Assembly: GCA_965197005.1 (NCBI GenBank) | Contig: OZ239982.1 | Location: 2,480,001-2,544,000, forward strand | Origin: G965197005 sp965197005 | GTDB taxonomy: Bacteria > Pseudomonadota > Gammaproteobacteria > Pseudomonadales > Oceanobacteraceae | Direction: 5' to 3' | DNA: 64,000 bases | Shown here: positions 54,891 to 63,305 of the stretch, one piece after another | Position numbering within the stretch: the first letter of the stretch is position 1 | Layout of the letters: the number at the start of each line of letters is the position of its first letter | Made by a program: the position numbers and the translations under genes | Notes under the pieces: model-generated | The model's input: the letters and a program-made list of their open reading frames with translations, nothing else | What the model was told of the DNA's origin: nothing | Databases searched by the model: none

Positions 54891-54933
54891 ATTGCCCTCT
54901 GTATAAACCTCTTTCATAAGCCAATAAGCTGCC

Positions 54934-54962
54934 AAGATATAAGTACAGATAACAGAGCTCAA
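54934..54962 (-). promoter_or_regulatory. candidate promoter of the kinase operon
   Basis: On the minus strand TTGAGC (54962-54957), a 17-bp spacer and TATCTT (54939-54934). Each hexamer matches 4 of 6 consensus bases, so the promoter would be weak and probably activator-dependent. Its -35 shares four bases with palindrome 1. Confidence 0.5.
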
Positions 54963-54982
54963 TCCCCAATATTGGGGATTGA
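54959..54982. promoter_or_regulatory. 24-bp palindrome 1 (candidate operator)
   Basis: Perfect inverted repeat with arms TCAATCCCCAAT and ATTGGGGATTGA. It lies 68 bp before the start of kinase copy 2 and overlaps the -35 of the minus-strand candidate promoter. The same arms recur at 55212. Confidence 0.75.
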
Positions 54983-55211
54983 CAGGGCTTATTCTGCTGT
55001 GTTAACGCCAGCAATCGTTGCCTAATTAAAGTGCACAGCAGCCCCATTTTTTAATAATTGAACCAAAGTTAAATAAAAAATAAAAAATTTTAGCCTATTT
55101 AAAGCACATTTAAATAGCCCCACCAAAAACCCATTAACTCTTTTTATTACAAGCAATTAAGCTCTTTTTCAACGCATCAAAAAAAGCCTAAATCATACTT
55201 TTTTATTTTTG

Positions 55212-55235
55212 TCAATCCCCAATGTTGGGGATTGA
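55212..55235. promoter_or_regulatory. 24-bp palindrome 2 (candidate operator)
   Basis: Inverted repeat with arms TCAATCCCCAA and TTGGGGATTGA around a central TG; it differs from palindrome 1 at one central base. It lies 88 bp before the first lipoprotein gene and overlaps the -35 of the plus-strand candidate promoter. Confidence 0.75.
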
Positions 55236-55260
55236 GGCATATTAATAAGGCAACTATCGT
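55232..55260 (+). promoter_or_regulatory. candidate promoter of the RCC1 lipoprotein array
   Basis: TTGAGG, a 17-bp spacer and TATCGT. Like the promoter at 54934-54962 it matches 4 of 6 bases in each hexamer and shares its first four bases with the end of the palindrome, giving the same geometry. Transcription would start about 56 bp before the ATG. Confidence 0.5.
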
Positions 55261-55323
55261 GAACAAGTTATCAACAAAACGATGCCTAGCATCATCTATT
55301 TAATGTAACTTGAGGACGTAATT

Positions 55324-57849
55324 ATGCGAAACCCAATTATTAAACAAAAAAATCTAAGCAAGCTAGTGCTGACACTTAGCTGCGCCCTACTTGCAGCCTG
55401 TAGTAGCAGTGGCTCAGGCTCAGGCTCTAGCAATAACAACAATAACAATAACCAACATACCAAACCAATGCCAGAAATAAGCATTGTTACCCCCAGAATT
55501 TTAAAATCCGCAGGGGAAGAAGTGCTTATTTCGGGTAAAAAGCTCAAAGAGGCCATCGTGACCTTTGAGTCCAACAACCTCTCGCCCACCACGCAAACCG
55601 ACAGCCTCATTAAAGTGGCATTTCCAGCTAAAGCCGCAGGGGATTATCAAGTTGATATTGACGGTCAAAAATTTGCTATCTCCTACTTTAGCCCCTACAC
55701 CAAAGTGGTATCAGGCGCAAATCACAGTTGTGGCATTTTGCCCAACAAAAAAGTGGAATGCTGGGGGAACAATAGTTTCAAACAAACTCATAACAGCCCA
55801 CAGGGGATAATTCTATCGCCCAAAGCCGTTACCGGCCTTGAAAACGTAACGGATTTAGCCTTAGGTGCCAGCCATAGCTGTGCGTTATTAGCCGATAAAA
55901 CCGTCAAATGCTGGGGGAAAAAAGATAACGGCCTTTTAGCGGTGTCAGGTATGGGCACTCAAGCCACACCAATACAGGTAACAGGCTTAACCGATGTAAG
56001 TGCCATTAGTGCAGGACGCTACCATTCTTGCGCCATTATCGGTGAGGCAACGGCAACAACTGATAGCACGGTTAAATGTTGGGGTTTTAACAATTATAAG
56101 CAAATAACCAACTCCTCCATTACCTCTTTTAGCACGCCTGTAAATGTGAGTAATACGCATATGACCAAAGCAATACAGGTGTCAGTGGGTGCCGATAGCA
56201 CGTGCTTCTTATTATTTGACAAAACCGTCAAGTGCCGAGGCAGGAACAATAGTGGGCAAACGGGCACTCACCCAAGCGTGGCAATACAGCCAGGCTTTAA
56301 TACAGTTGGCTTAGGTGGCGCTAGCAACAACACAGCCACACAAATCGTCTCTGGAGAGTACCACCACTGCGCCTTAAAAACAGATAAAACCATAAAGTGT
56401 TGGGGGTTAAACTCTGTAGGTCAGTTGGGCGATAAAACCGCTGTTTCTTCAACCAGTGGCGCTCCAAAATATGCCGTACCAGTACATACCAGTGTTTCAG
56501 ATAACACTCCCTTAGCAAATGTTAAACGCATTGCTGCAGGTGGATATTTTACCTGCGCCCTATTAACCAGCGGCAGCATGAAGTGCTGGGGAAATAACGG
56601 TGATGCTCAGTTAGGTGATGGCACCACTACAAACCGCACTACCCCAGTTGATGTTCAACAAATCACCAATGCAACAGGCTTGACGGTAGCCCATACAACA
56701 ACCTGTGCAATATTTGCAAATGCAATGCCTAAATGCTGGGGTGCAAATTCACAGGGCCAAGTAGGTATTGGCACAAGCTCTGCTTCTGTATCTGCTCCAA
56801 CAGAAGTGGCGAGTAGCTATGCTCAACAAAAACGTCCCATAGCAGGGCTTGATACCGTGGTAGCTGCATCTGGCGGTGACCGTTTTTATTGTGCCGTACT
56901 TGCCGATGGGCACATTAAATGCTGGGGGAAAAATTCTTATGGGCAGCTAGGTAATAGCTCAAATGTTGACTCAACTACTCCTGTAGAGGCAACGGGTATT
57001 AGCAATGCCAAACAAATTGCATCTGGGTATAGGCATAGCTGTGCGGTATTAGACGATGGCACAATTAAATGCTGGGGACGCAATAGATCTGGGCAGCTTG
57101 GTGATGACACCACCATGAATAGCAACCAACCTACCGCGGTTAATAATATCAATAATGCCGTGCAAGTGGTGGCAGGGTTTAACCATACCTGTGCATTACT
57201 ACAGGACAAAAAAGTGAAATGCTGGGGAGACAGCAGCGCTGGACAATTTGACCTACCAACAGGCAAGACTGGCCATGAACCTGTGGATATTGCAGGCTTA
57301 ACCAATGTAACCAAGCTATCTGCCTATATGGGGGAGCATACTTGTGCTTTAACAGAGGCAGGTAAGGTAATGTGCTGGGGGAGTAATAGTTACGGACAAC
57401 TTGGCGACGGCTCAACTACCCCAAGCGGCTATAACAGCACCCCCCAAGCAGTGGTCGGCATCTCTAATGCCATTGATATTGCCGTAGGTTATGAACACAG
57501 TTGTGCGCTCCTAAACGACAAAACCGTTAAATGCTGGGGGAATAATAACGGCGGTGCATTAGGCGTGGGTAAACCAGACTCTTATAAGACCGCCACACCA
57601 GAGTTAATAAACAACTTAACGGGTGTGAAAAAAATACGTACCTCTTATTACTTTAGCTGCGCTGTATTAGACGATAACAGCGCCAAATGCTGGGGCACAA
57701 ATAGTAGCAAACAGCTAGGTGATGGCACCAATACCAATAGAAACACCCCCGTTAGCCTGAGCGTGCTGAAAGGCAAGATAGATGATATGGCCTTGTCTAT
57801 TAATGGCACTCTGGCGATACAGGGCACCTTAATTAGCACCGTTAACTAA
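55324..57849 (+). CDS. RCC1-repeat lipoprotein 1 (TIG domain plus 13 repeats)
   Basis: An 841-aa predicted outer-membrane or surface lipoprotein. The signal peptide ends in the lipobox LLAAC, lipidated at Cys26; no aspartate follows, which favours the outer membrane. A Ser/Gly then Asn-rich linker (27-45) leads to an IPT/TIG-like domain (about 50-122). Thirteen RCC1-type units fill 124-815, each built around HxCALLxDKTVKCWG plus NxxGQLGDGT. Each unit has two cysteines about ten residues apart, 26 in all. Such units fold as beta-propeller blades; thirteen would make about two propellers. Unit 4 has CRG in place of CWG. The signal peptide differs from copies 2-4, but the TIG domain and repeats nearly match copy 2. 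Function unknown; adhesion or ligand binding is inference. Confidence 0.85.
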   Translation: MRNPIIKQKNLSKLVLTLSCALLAACSSSGSGSGSSNNNNNNNQHTKPMPEISIVTPRILKSAGEEVLISGKKLKEAIVTFESNNLSPTTQTDSLIKVAFPAKAAGDYQVDIDGQKFAISYFSPYTKVVSGANHSCGILPNKKVECWGNNSFKQTHNSPQGIILSPKAVTGLENVTDLALGASHSCALLADKTVKCWGKKDNGLLAVSGMGTQATPIQVTGLTDVSAISAGRYHSCAIIGEATATTDSTVKCWGFNNYKQITNSSITSFSTPVNVSNTHMTKAIQVSVGADSTCFLLFDKTVKCRGRNNSGQTGTHPSVAIQPGFNTVGLGGASNNTATQIVSGEYHHCALKTDKTIKCWGLNSVGQLGDKTAVSSTSGAPKYAVPVHTSVSDNTPLANVKRIAAGGYFTCALLTSGSMKCWGNNGDAQLGDGTTTNRTTPVDVQQITNATGLTVAHTTTCAIFANAMPKCWGANSQGQVGIGTSSASVSAPTEVASSYAQQKRPIAGLDTVVAASGGDRFYCAVLADGHIKCWGKNSYGQLGNSSNVDSTTPVEATGISNAKQIASGYRHSCAVLDDGTIKCWGRNRSGQLGDDTTMNSNQPTAVNNINNAVQVVAGFNHTCALLQDKKVKCWGDSSAGQFDLPTGKTGHEPVDIAGLTNVTKLSAYMGEHTCALTEAGKVMCWGSNSYGQLGDGSTTPSGYNSTPQAVVGISNAIDIAVGYEHSCALLNDKTVKCWGNNNGGALGVGKPDSYKTATPELINNLTGVKKIRTSYYFSCAVLDDNSAKCWGTNSSKQLGDGTNTNRNTPVSLSVLKGKIDDMALSINGTLAIQGTLISTVN

Positions 57850-57945
57850 TCATCTTTTTTTGCCGCTTAAAGCCCATTGCTTTAAGCGGCAAGGTATTCA
57901 ACCTAATTATTAAACCTAGTTATTAACGTTAAAAAGGAAATCATC
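57850..57945 (+). repeat. 96-bp spacer repeat A with hairpin
   Basis: The spacer between lipoprotein genes 1 and 2. It contains a 14-bp perfect stem TTGCCGCTTAAAGC (57860-57873) / GCTTTAAGCGGCAA (57879-57892) with a 5-nt loop, then the ribosome site AAAAAGGA of gene 2. The T-run stands before, not after, the stem, so it is not a standard terminator. It is the same length as the next spacer and differs at one base that I can see. Confidence 0.8.
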
Positions 57946-60501
57946 ATGTTTAATTTAAAAAAAATACCTACCTACCGCCTTGCTAAGTGCGTGGCACTGG
58001 CAAGCGTCATTGCATTAACAACAGCTTGTAGCGGCGGCGGTGGCGGTGGCTCAAGCTCAGGCGGCTCAGGTGGCGGCACAAATAACAACAACCAACATAC
58101 CAAACCAACGCCAGAAATAAGCATTGTTACCCCCAGAATTTTAAAACCCGCAGGGGAAGAAGTGCTTATTTCGGGTAAAAAGCTCAAAGAGGCCATCGTG
58201 ACCTTTGAGTCCAACAACCTCTCACCCACCACCCAAACCGACACCCTCATTAAAGTGGCATTTCCAGCTAAAGCCACAGGGGATTATCAAGTTGATATTG
58301 ACGGTCAAAAATTTGCTATCTCCTACTTTAACCCCTCCTACACCAAAGTGGTATCAGGCGCAATTCACAGTTGTGGCATTTTGCCGAGCAAAAAAGTGGA
58401 ATGCTGGGGGAATAACTTTGATACACAAACGTATAACGACGCGAGTCAGGGGCGAATTCGCTCGCCAAAACTCGTTGCCGGCCTTGAAAACGTAACGGAT
58501 TTAGCCTTAGGTGCCAGCCATAGCTGTGCGTTACTAGCCGATAAAACCGTTAAATGCTGGGGGCGCAAAGATAACGGCCTTGTAGCGGTGTCAGGCTCGG
58601 GAAAACAAGGTACGCCAACACTCATAGCAGGCTTAACCAATGTAAGTGCCATTAGTGCGGGGCGCCATCACTCTTGCGCCATTATAGGCGAGGCAACAGC
58701 AACAACCGATAGCACGGTTAAATGTTGGGGTGCTAACAATCATCGTCAAATTAATGAGAACAACAATGGCCTTTATACTGCGCCTACAGATGTGAATTTG
58801 GGTGCAAGCCTTACCCGTATGACCAAAGCAATACAGGTGTCAGTGGGTAACGAGAGTACGTGCTTTTTACTATCTGACAAAACCGTTCAGTGTCGAGGCA
58901 GAAACAATGTTGGGCAAACAGGCGGTTACAGTGCGTCACTAGCAAGAGACTTTAAGCTGATGAACATAGGCTCAGGCGCAGCTAGCAAAGCCAAACAAAT
59001 CGTCTCTGGAGACAACCATCACTGTGCATTAAGAGCGGATAACACCGTAGTATGCTGGGGATTAAACAGTTTTGGTCAGTTGGGCGATAACACAACGGTT
59101 ACCTCAACCAGTGGCACTCCAAAATATCCCGTGGTGGTACATACCAGTGCTTCAAGCGCCACTCCCTTAGCAAATGTTAAACGCATTGCTGCAGGTGGTA
59201 ATTTCACCTGCGCCCAATTAACCAGCGGCAGCATGAAGTGCTGGGGAGATAATACTAATTATCAGTTAGGTAATCGCACTGGTGCAAACAGCTCCACCCC
59301 AGTTGATGTTCGATTAATCACTAATGCAACAGGCTTAGCGGTAGGCAGTGCAACGGCCTGTGCATCTTTTGCAAATGCGATGCCTAAATGCTGGGGGACT
59401 AACTCAGAGGGCCAAGTAGGTGCTAATTCGCTAACTGCTACTTTTGACACACCAGAAGAAGTGGCGAGTAGATATTCTCAACAAAAACGTCCCAAAGCAG
59501 GGCTTGATACCGTGGTAGCTGCATCTGGTGGAGACTTTTTTTATTGTGCTTTATTAGCCGATGGGCACATTAAATGTTGGGGGCCCAATCACCGTGGGCA
59601 ATTAGGTAATGGCTCAACTTCCTATTCTAATGCCCCTGTAAATGTCATGGGTATTAGCAATGCCAAACAAATTGCATCTGGGTATGAGCATAGCTGTGCG
59701 GTATTAGACGATGGCACAATTAAATGCTGGGGGCTAAATAGATTTGGACAGCTTGGTAATAACACCACCATGAATAGCTCTCAACCTACAGCGGTTAATA
59801 ATATCAATAATGCCGTGCAAGTGGTGACAGGCTTTTACCATACCTGTGCATTACTACAGGACAAAAAAGTGAAATGCTGGGGAGCAAGTAGCGCTGGACA
59901 ATTTGCCCTACCAGCAGGCAAGAATGGCCGTGAACCTGTGGATATTGCAGGCTTAACCAATGTAACCAAGCTATCTGCCAATATGGGCTCGCATACTTGC
60001 GCTTTAACAGAGGCAGGCAAGGTAATGTGCTGGGGGAGTAATAATAAAGGACAACTTGGCGACGGTTTAGCCACCAGTGGCTCTAACACCACCCCAAAAG
60101 CAGTGGTCGGCATCTCTAATGCCATTGATATTGCCGTAGGTAATGCACACAGTTGTGCGCTCCTAAACGACAAAACCGTTAAATGCTGGGGTGGTAATAA
60201 CAACGGTGCATTAGGCGTGGGTAAAGGAAACTCTTATGTCACCGCCACACCAGAGTTAATAAGTAATTTAACGGGTGTGAAGAAGATAAGAGCATCTTCG
60301 GATTTTAGCTGTGCTGTATTAGACGATAACAGCGCCAAATGCTGGGGCGCAAATAATAGAATGCAGTTAGGTGATGGCACCCGTACCACTAGAAACACCC
60401 CCGTTAGCCTGAGCGTGCTGAAAGGCAAGATAGATGATATGGCCTTGTCTGTTAATGGCACTCTGGCGATACAGGGCACCTTAATTAGCACCGTTAACTA
60501 A
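57946..60501 (+). CDS. RCC1-repeat lipoprotein 2 (TIG domain plus 13 repeats)
   Basis: An 851-aa paralogue of copy 1. The signal peptide (MFNLKKIPTYRLAKCVALAS...) ends in ALTTAC with the lipidation cysteine at 28, followed by a Gly/Ser linker. The TIG-like domain is nearly identical to that of copy 1. Thirteen RCC1 units follow, in register with copy 1, including the odd CRG unit 4. Differences from copy 1 cluster in the residues just after CWG and in the loops before the next strand, while the CALLxDKTVKCWG strands stay constant. Its signal peptide and upstream region instead match copy 3, so the gene is a mosaic. AAGGA stands before the ATG. Confidence 0.85.
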   Translation: MFNLKKIPTYRLAKCVALASVIALTTACSGGGGGGSSSGGSGGGTNNNNQHTKPTPEISIVTPRILKPAGEEVLISGKKLKEAIVTFESNNLSPTTQTDTLIKVAFPAKATGDYQVDIDGQKFAISYFNPSYTKVVSGAIHSCGILPSKKVECWGNNFDTQTYNDASQGRIRSPKLVAGLENVTDLALGASHSCALLADKTVKCWGRKDNGLVAVSGSGKQGTPTLIAGLTNVSAISAGRHHSCAIIGEATATTDSTVKCWGANNHRQINENNNGLYTAPTDVNLGASLTRMTKAIQVSVGNESTCFLLSDKTVQCRGRNNVGQTGGYSASLARDFKLMNIGSGAASKAKQIVSGDNHHCALRADNTVVCWGLNSFGQLGDNTTVTSTSGTPKYPVVVHTSASSATPLANVKRIAAGGNFTCAQLTSGSMKCWGDNTNYQLGNRTGANSSTPVDVRLITNATGLAVGSATACASFANAMPKCWGTNSEGQVGANSLTATFDTPEEVASRYSQQKRPKAGLDTVVAASGGDFFYCALLADGHIKCWGPNHRGQLGNGSTSYSNAPVNVMGISNAKQIASGYEHSCAVLDDGTIKCWGLNRFGQLGNNTTMNSSQPTAVNNINNAVQVVTGFYHTCALLQDKKVKCWGASSAGQFALPAGKNGREPVDIAGLTNVTKLSANMGSHTCALTEAGKVMCWGSNNKGQLGDGLATSGSNTTPKAVVGISNAIDIAVGNAHSCALLNDKTVKCWGGNNNGALGVGKGNSYVTATPELISNLTGVKKIRASSDFSCAVLDDNSAKCWGANNRMQLGDGTRTTRNTPVSLSVLKGKIDDMALSVNGTLAIQGTLISTVN

Positions 60502-60597
60502 TCATCTTTTTTTGCCGCTTAAAGCCCATTGCTTTAAGCGGCAAGGTATTCAACCTAATTATTCAACCTAGTTATTAACGTTAAAAAGGAAATCATC
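60502..60597 (+). repeat. 96-bp spacer repeat B with hairpin
   Basis: The spacer between lipoprotein genes 2 and 3, with the same 14-bp stem (60512-60525 / 60531-60544) and ribosome site as spacer A. The two spacers differ visibly only at ATTAAACC versus ATTCAACC. Confidence 0.8.
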
Positions 60598-63219
60598 ATG
60601 TTTAATTTAAAAAAAATACATACATACCGCCTTGCTAAGTGCGTGGCACTGGCAAGCGTCATTGCATTAACAACGGCCTGTAGCGGCGGCGGTGGCTCAA
60701 GCTCTGGCGGCTCAGGTGGCTCTGATGGTAATGGTGGCGGTACACCCAACATTAGTATTGTCACTCCCATGACCCTGTTTAAGTCTGGCGGCAAGGTGCG
60801 TATTTCAGGGGCAAACTTACAAAACCTAACCCCTGTGTTTGCCTCTGCCAACATCACGCCGACCAAGCAAACCAACAACCTGATTGAGCTAACCCTCCCT
60901 GCCCAAAGCGCAGGCGAGCATACACTCAGTGTTAATGGTAAAGACTACAATCTTACATACCGTGGTGCCTATACCAAGGTCTCCAGCGGCTATAAACTTA
61001 GCTGTGGTCTGTTGCCTGATAAAACCGTTGAGTGCTGGGGTATAAATAACAGCTACCAGCTTGGTAACGGTACGGGTCCATTTAGGAGAAATCACAGTTA
61101 TAAGCCTGATTTTGTAAAAGCCCCCCGAAGCAATAATAAATTAACCAATATCACGGATATTTCCGTTGGCTTTGACCATTCTTGTGCGGTGAATACCAAC
61201 TCTCAGGTGCTTTGTTGGGGGGCAGCAGGTGGTAAAGGCAAACGTGGGGATAAGAATTTGTTATACGGCAACGATCACGCTTCATCTAACCTTGTGTTTT
61301 CAACTTTTACACCGACAAGAACACATTTAACCGGTGCCAGCAAAGTGGTGGCAGCAAGACATCATAGTTGTGCCTTAATGACAGATAAAACGGTTAAATG
61401 CTGGGGAGATGCAGGTGATTACCGAGTTGGCTCTGGCAGTGGTGCAGCTTGGTTTCCAACAACCGTGCCAGGTGTTTCTAACGTCATTGCATTAGCCGCA
61501 GGCAATGATCATACCTGTGCCCTAAAAGGTGATAAAACCGTGATGTGCTGGGGGGTAAATAGCAAAGGTCAGTTGGGTAAGGCCGTATCACCACGTAGTG
61601 CGCCTTCAGCGGTTGCAGGTTTAGCCAATGTGAAGCAAATTGCGGCTAATCAGCATCACACTTGTGCGCTTTTAACCGACAAAACGGTTAAGTGCTGGGG
61701 TAATAATGATCAGGGTCAAGTAGGTAATGGAGTAAGAAGTAACACGCCTGTTTCCAGTCCTAGTGATGTCATTAAAACCGTAGGCGGCACCAGTAAATTA
61801 TCAAATGTCGCTAAGATTGCTTTAGGGCATGGGTATAGTTGTGCCCTGTTAGAAAATGGTAATGCCAAATGCTGGGGGCTTAATAACAACTATCAATTAG
61901 GTGATGGTACACGCGCAAATCGTCTGGTGCCAGCTTATGTTAAAAACGGCTCTAGCTATTTGTCTAAAGTCACAGACATTAGCGCAGGCTATAACCATAC
62001 CTGTGCTGCCACTGAAGACAGCCTATTAAAATGCTGGGGGGAAAATTCTACTGGACAGTTGGGTAATACAACCAGCGTTACTTCATCTGCACCTGTTGAT
62101 ATTGCTATTGCAGGCAGTAAAAAACAACCGCTCTTAAATATAGATAATGTTAAGCAGGTTGCCGCTGGCCCACATCACAGTTGTGCCGTATTGCATGATA
62201 AAACCGTGAAGTGCTGGGGGCGTAATGATAATGCACAAATTGGCAGCGGTGCCGTAACCGCAGGTACAAGCCCACAACCGCCTGTTAGCGTTGGCAATAT
62301 TGACAATGCCGTTTATGTTAGTGCAGGTGAAAAGCACAGTTGTGCCTTACTTGAAGATAAAACCGTTAAGTGTTGGGGTAGAGACCAAAACGGCGCAACC
62401 GGTAATCCAAACAGAGTGGGCGCAAGCCAAACGTTAGTGCCTGCTAGAGTTACTGGTTTATCTAATGTGGTGCAGTTGGTGGTGTCTAAAGGAACTCACA
62501 GTTGTGCGTTATTAGCCGACTCAAAAGTTAAGTGCTGGGGTGAAAATGGTGCTGGTCAACTAGGCAACAACGCACAGGGTTTTCCCCTTTATAGTGCTAC
62601 ACCTGTGTATGTGCATACCAGTAAGACTGACTCAAGCCCTTTAAGTGGGGTAAAACAAATTACCGCTGGCATTAGGCATACCTGTGCGGTATTAAATGAT
62701 AACACCGTTAAATGCTGGGGATACGGTAATAATGGCGAACTAGGCTCTTATACAGCTGGCTTAGGCGTTTTTTATGTTAAAGCCCCCGTGCCAGTTGCGG
62801 GCCTCACTAATATTAAGCAAGTGGTTGCCGGTGCAAAACACACCTGTGCCTTATACAACACCCTTGAACGCATTAGATGCTGGGGTCAGCAAAAAGATGG
62901 CGTGTTAGGCAATAGTTTATCCACTTCTGCTACTGTCTCTAGGCCTACTGATGTGCGTTTTTTGACATTAGCCACAAACGAGAAAATCACTAAATTATCA
63001 GCTGGCTTCTATCATACCTGTGCCCTTATAGGCGATAGCAAAGTGGGCTGCTGGGGCAAAGCCAGCAACAAGCAATTGGCTGATAATGAAATCAGAATGA
63101 CCTATCGAACAAAGGCGATTGAGGCGAAAATTTTTGATGGCAAAATCGACGACCTCTCTCTTGGTAATGAATACAGCTTGTTTTTACAAGGCTCATTAGT
63201 TACCACAACCAAAGATTAA
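60598..63219 (+). CDS. RCC1-repeat lipoprotein 3 (TIG domain plus 13 repeats)
   Basis: An 873-aa lipoprotein of the same plan. The signal peptide is nearly identical to that of copy 2 (Cys28), with a Gly/Ser/Asp linker. The TIG-like domain (NISIVTPMTLFKSGGKVRISGANLQNLTPVF) is a different allele, shared with copy 4 rather than copies 1-2. I count thirteen RCC1 units, each with its cysteine pair, from LSCGLLPDKTVECWG to HTCALIGDSKVGCWG. They share the motif but not the detailed sequence of copies 1-2, so the body is an older paralogue. It ends with SLFLQGSLVTTTKD, where copies 1-2 have TLAIQGTLISTVN. Confidence 0.85.
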   Translation: MFNLKKIHTYRLAKCVALASVIALTTACSGGGGSSSGGSGGSDGNGGGTPNISIVTPMTLFKSGGKVRISGANLQNLTPVFASANITPTKQTNNLIELTLPAQSAGEHTLSVNGKDYNLTYRGAYTKVSSGYKLSCGLLPDKTVECWGINNSYQLGNGTGPFRRNHSYKPDFVKAPRSNNKLTNITDISVGFDHSCAVNTNSQVLCWGAAGGKGKRGDKNLLYGNDHASSNLVFSTFTPTRTHLTGASKVVAARHHSCALMTDKTVKCWGDAGDYRVGSGSGAAWFPTTVPGVSNVIALAAGNDHTCALKGDKTVMCWGVNSKGQLGKAVSPRSAPSAVAGLANVKQIAANQHHTCALLTDKTVKCWGNNDQGQVGNGVRSNTPVSSPSDVIKTVGGTSKLSNVAKIALGHGYSCALLENGNAKCWGLNNNYQLGDGTRANRLVPAYVKNGSSYLSKVTDISAGYNHTCAATEDSLLKCWGENSTGQLGNTTSVTSSAPVDIAIAGSKKQPLLNIDNVKQVAAGPHHSCAVLHDKTVKCWGRNDNAQIGSGAVTAGTSPQPPVSVGNIDNAVYVSAGEKHSCALLEDKTVKCWGRDQNGATGNPNRVGASQTLVPARVTGLSNVVQLVVSKGTHSCALLADSKVKCWGENGAGQLGNNAQGFPLYSATPVYVHTSKTDSSPLSGVKQITAGIRHTCAVLNDNTVKCWGYGNNGELGSYTAGLGVFYVKAPVPVAGLTNIKQVVAGAKHTCALYNTLERIRCWGQQKDGVLGNSLSTSATVSRPTDVRFLTLATNEKITKLSAGFYHTCALIGDSKVGCWGKASNKQLADNEIRMTYRTKAIEAKIFDGKIDDLSLGNEYSLFLQGSLVTTTKD

Positions 63220-63241
63220 ATAAACCTTGAATTTAAAAAAC

Positions 63242-63275
63242 GCCTTGTCGCTTAAATCAATTTAAGTGCCAAGGC
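63242..63275 (+). other. hairpin between lipoprotein genes 3 and 4
   Basis: GCCTTG...CTTAAA-TCAA-TTTAAG...CAAGGC forms an interrupted stem in the 86-bp spacer. The spacer has diverged from spacers A and B, though a GCTTAAA hairpin core remains. No U-tract follows. Confidence 0.55.
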
Positions 63276-63305
63276 ATCAATCTTAATACTGAAAAGGGCA
63301 TAATT

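Larger units (their letters stand above)
54891..55323. other. divergent intergenic region between the kinase operon and the lipoprotein array
   Basis: These 433 bases contain no gene that I can support. They hold two near-identical 24-bp palindromes 229 bp apart, each overlapping a promoter-like sequence pointing outward, and between them a very AT-rich stretch (about 55065-55211) with several A and T runs that may be curved. The lipoprotein gene has GAGGA 7 bases before its ATG. Confidence 0.7.

Noticed and set aside
54959..55235. The two palindromes as terminal repeats of a small transposable element
   Set aside because: Each is palindromic in itself, there is no flanking target duplication that I can see, and both line up with promoter elements, which fits operators better.
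57860..57892. Hairpin after lipoprotein 1 as a rho-independent terminator
   Set aside because: The T-run precedes the stem on the plus strand and no U-tract follows on either strand, so I list it only as a hairpin.
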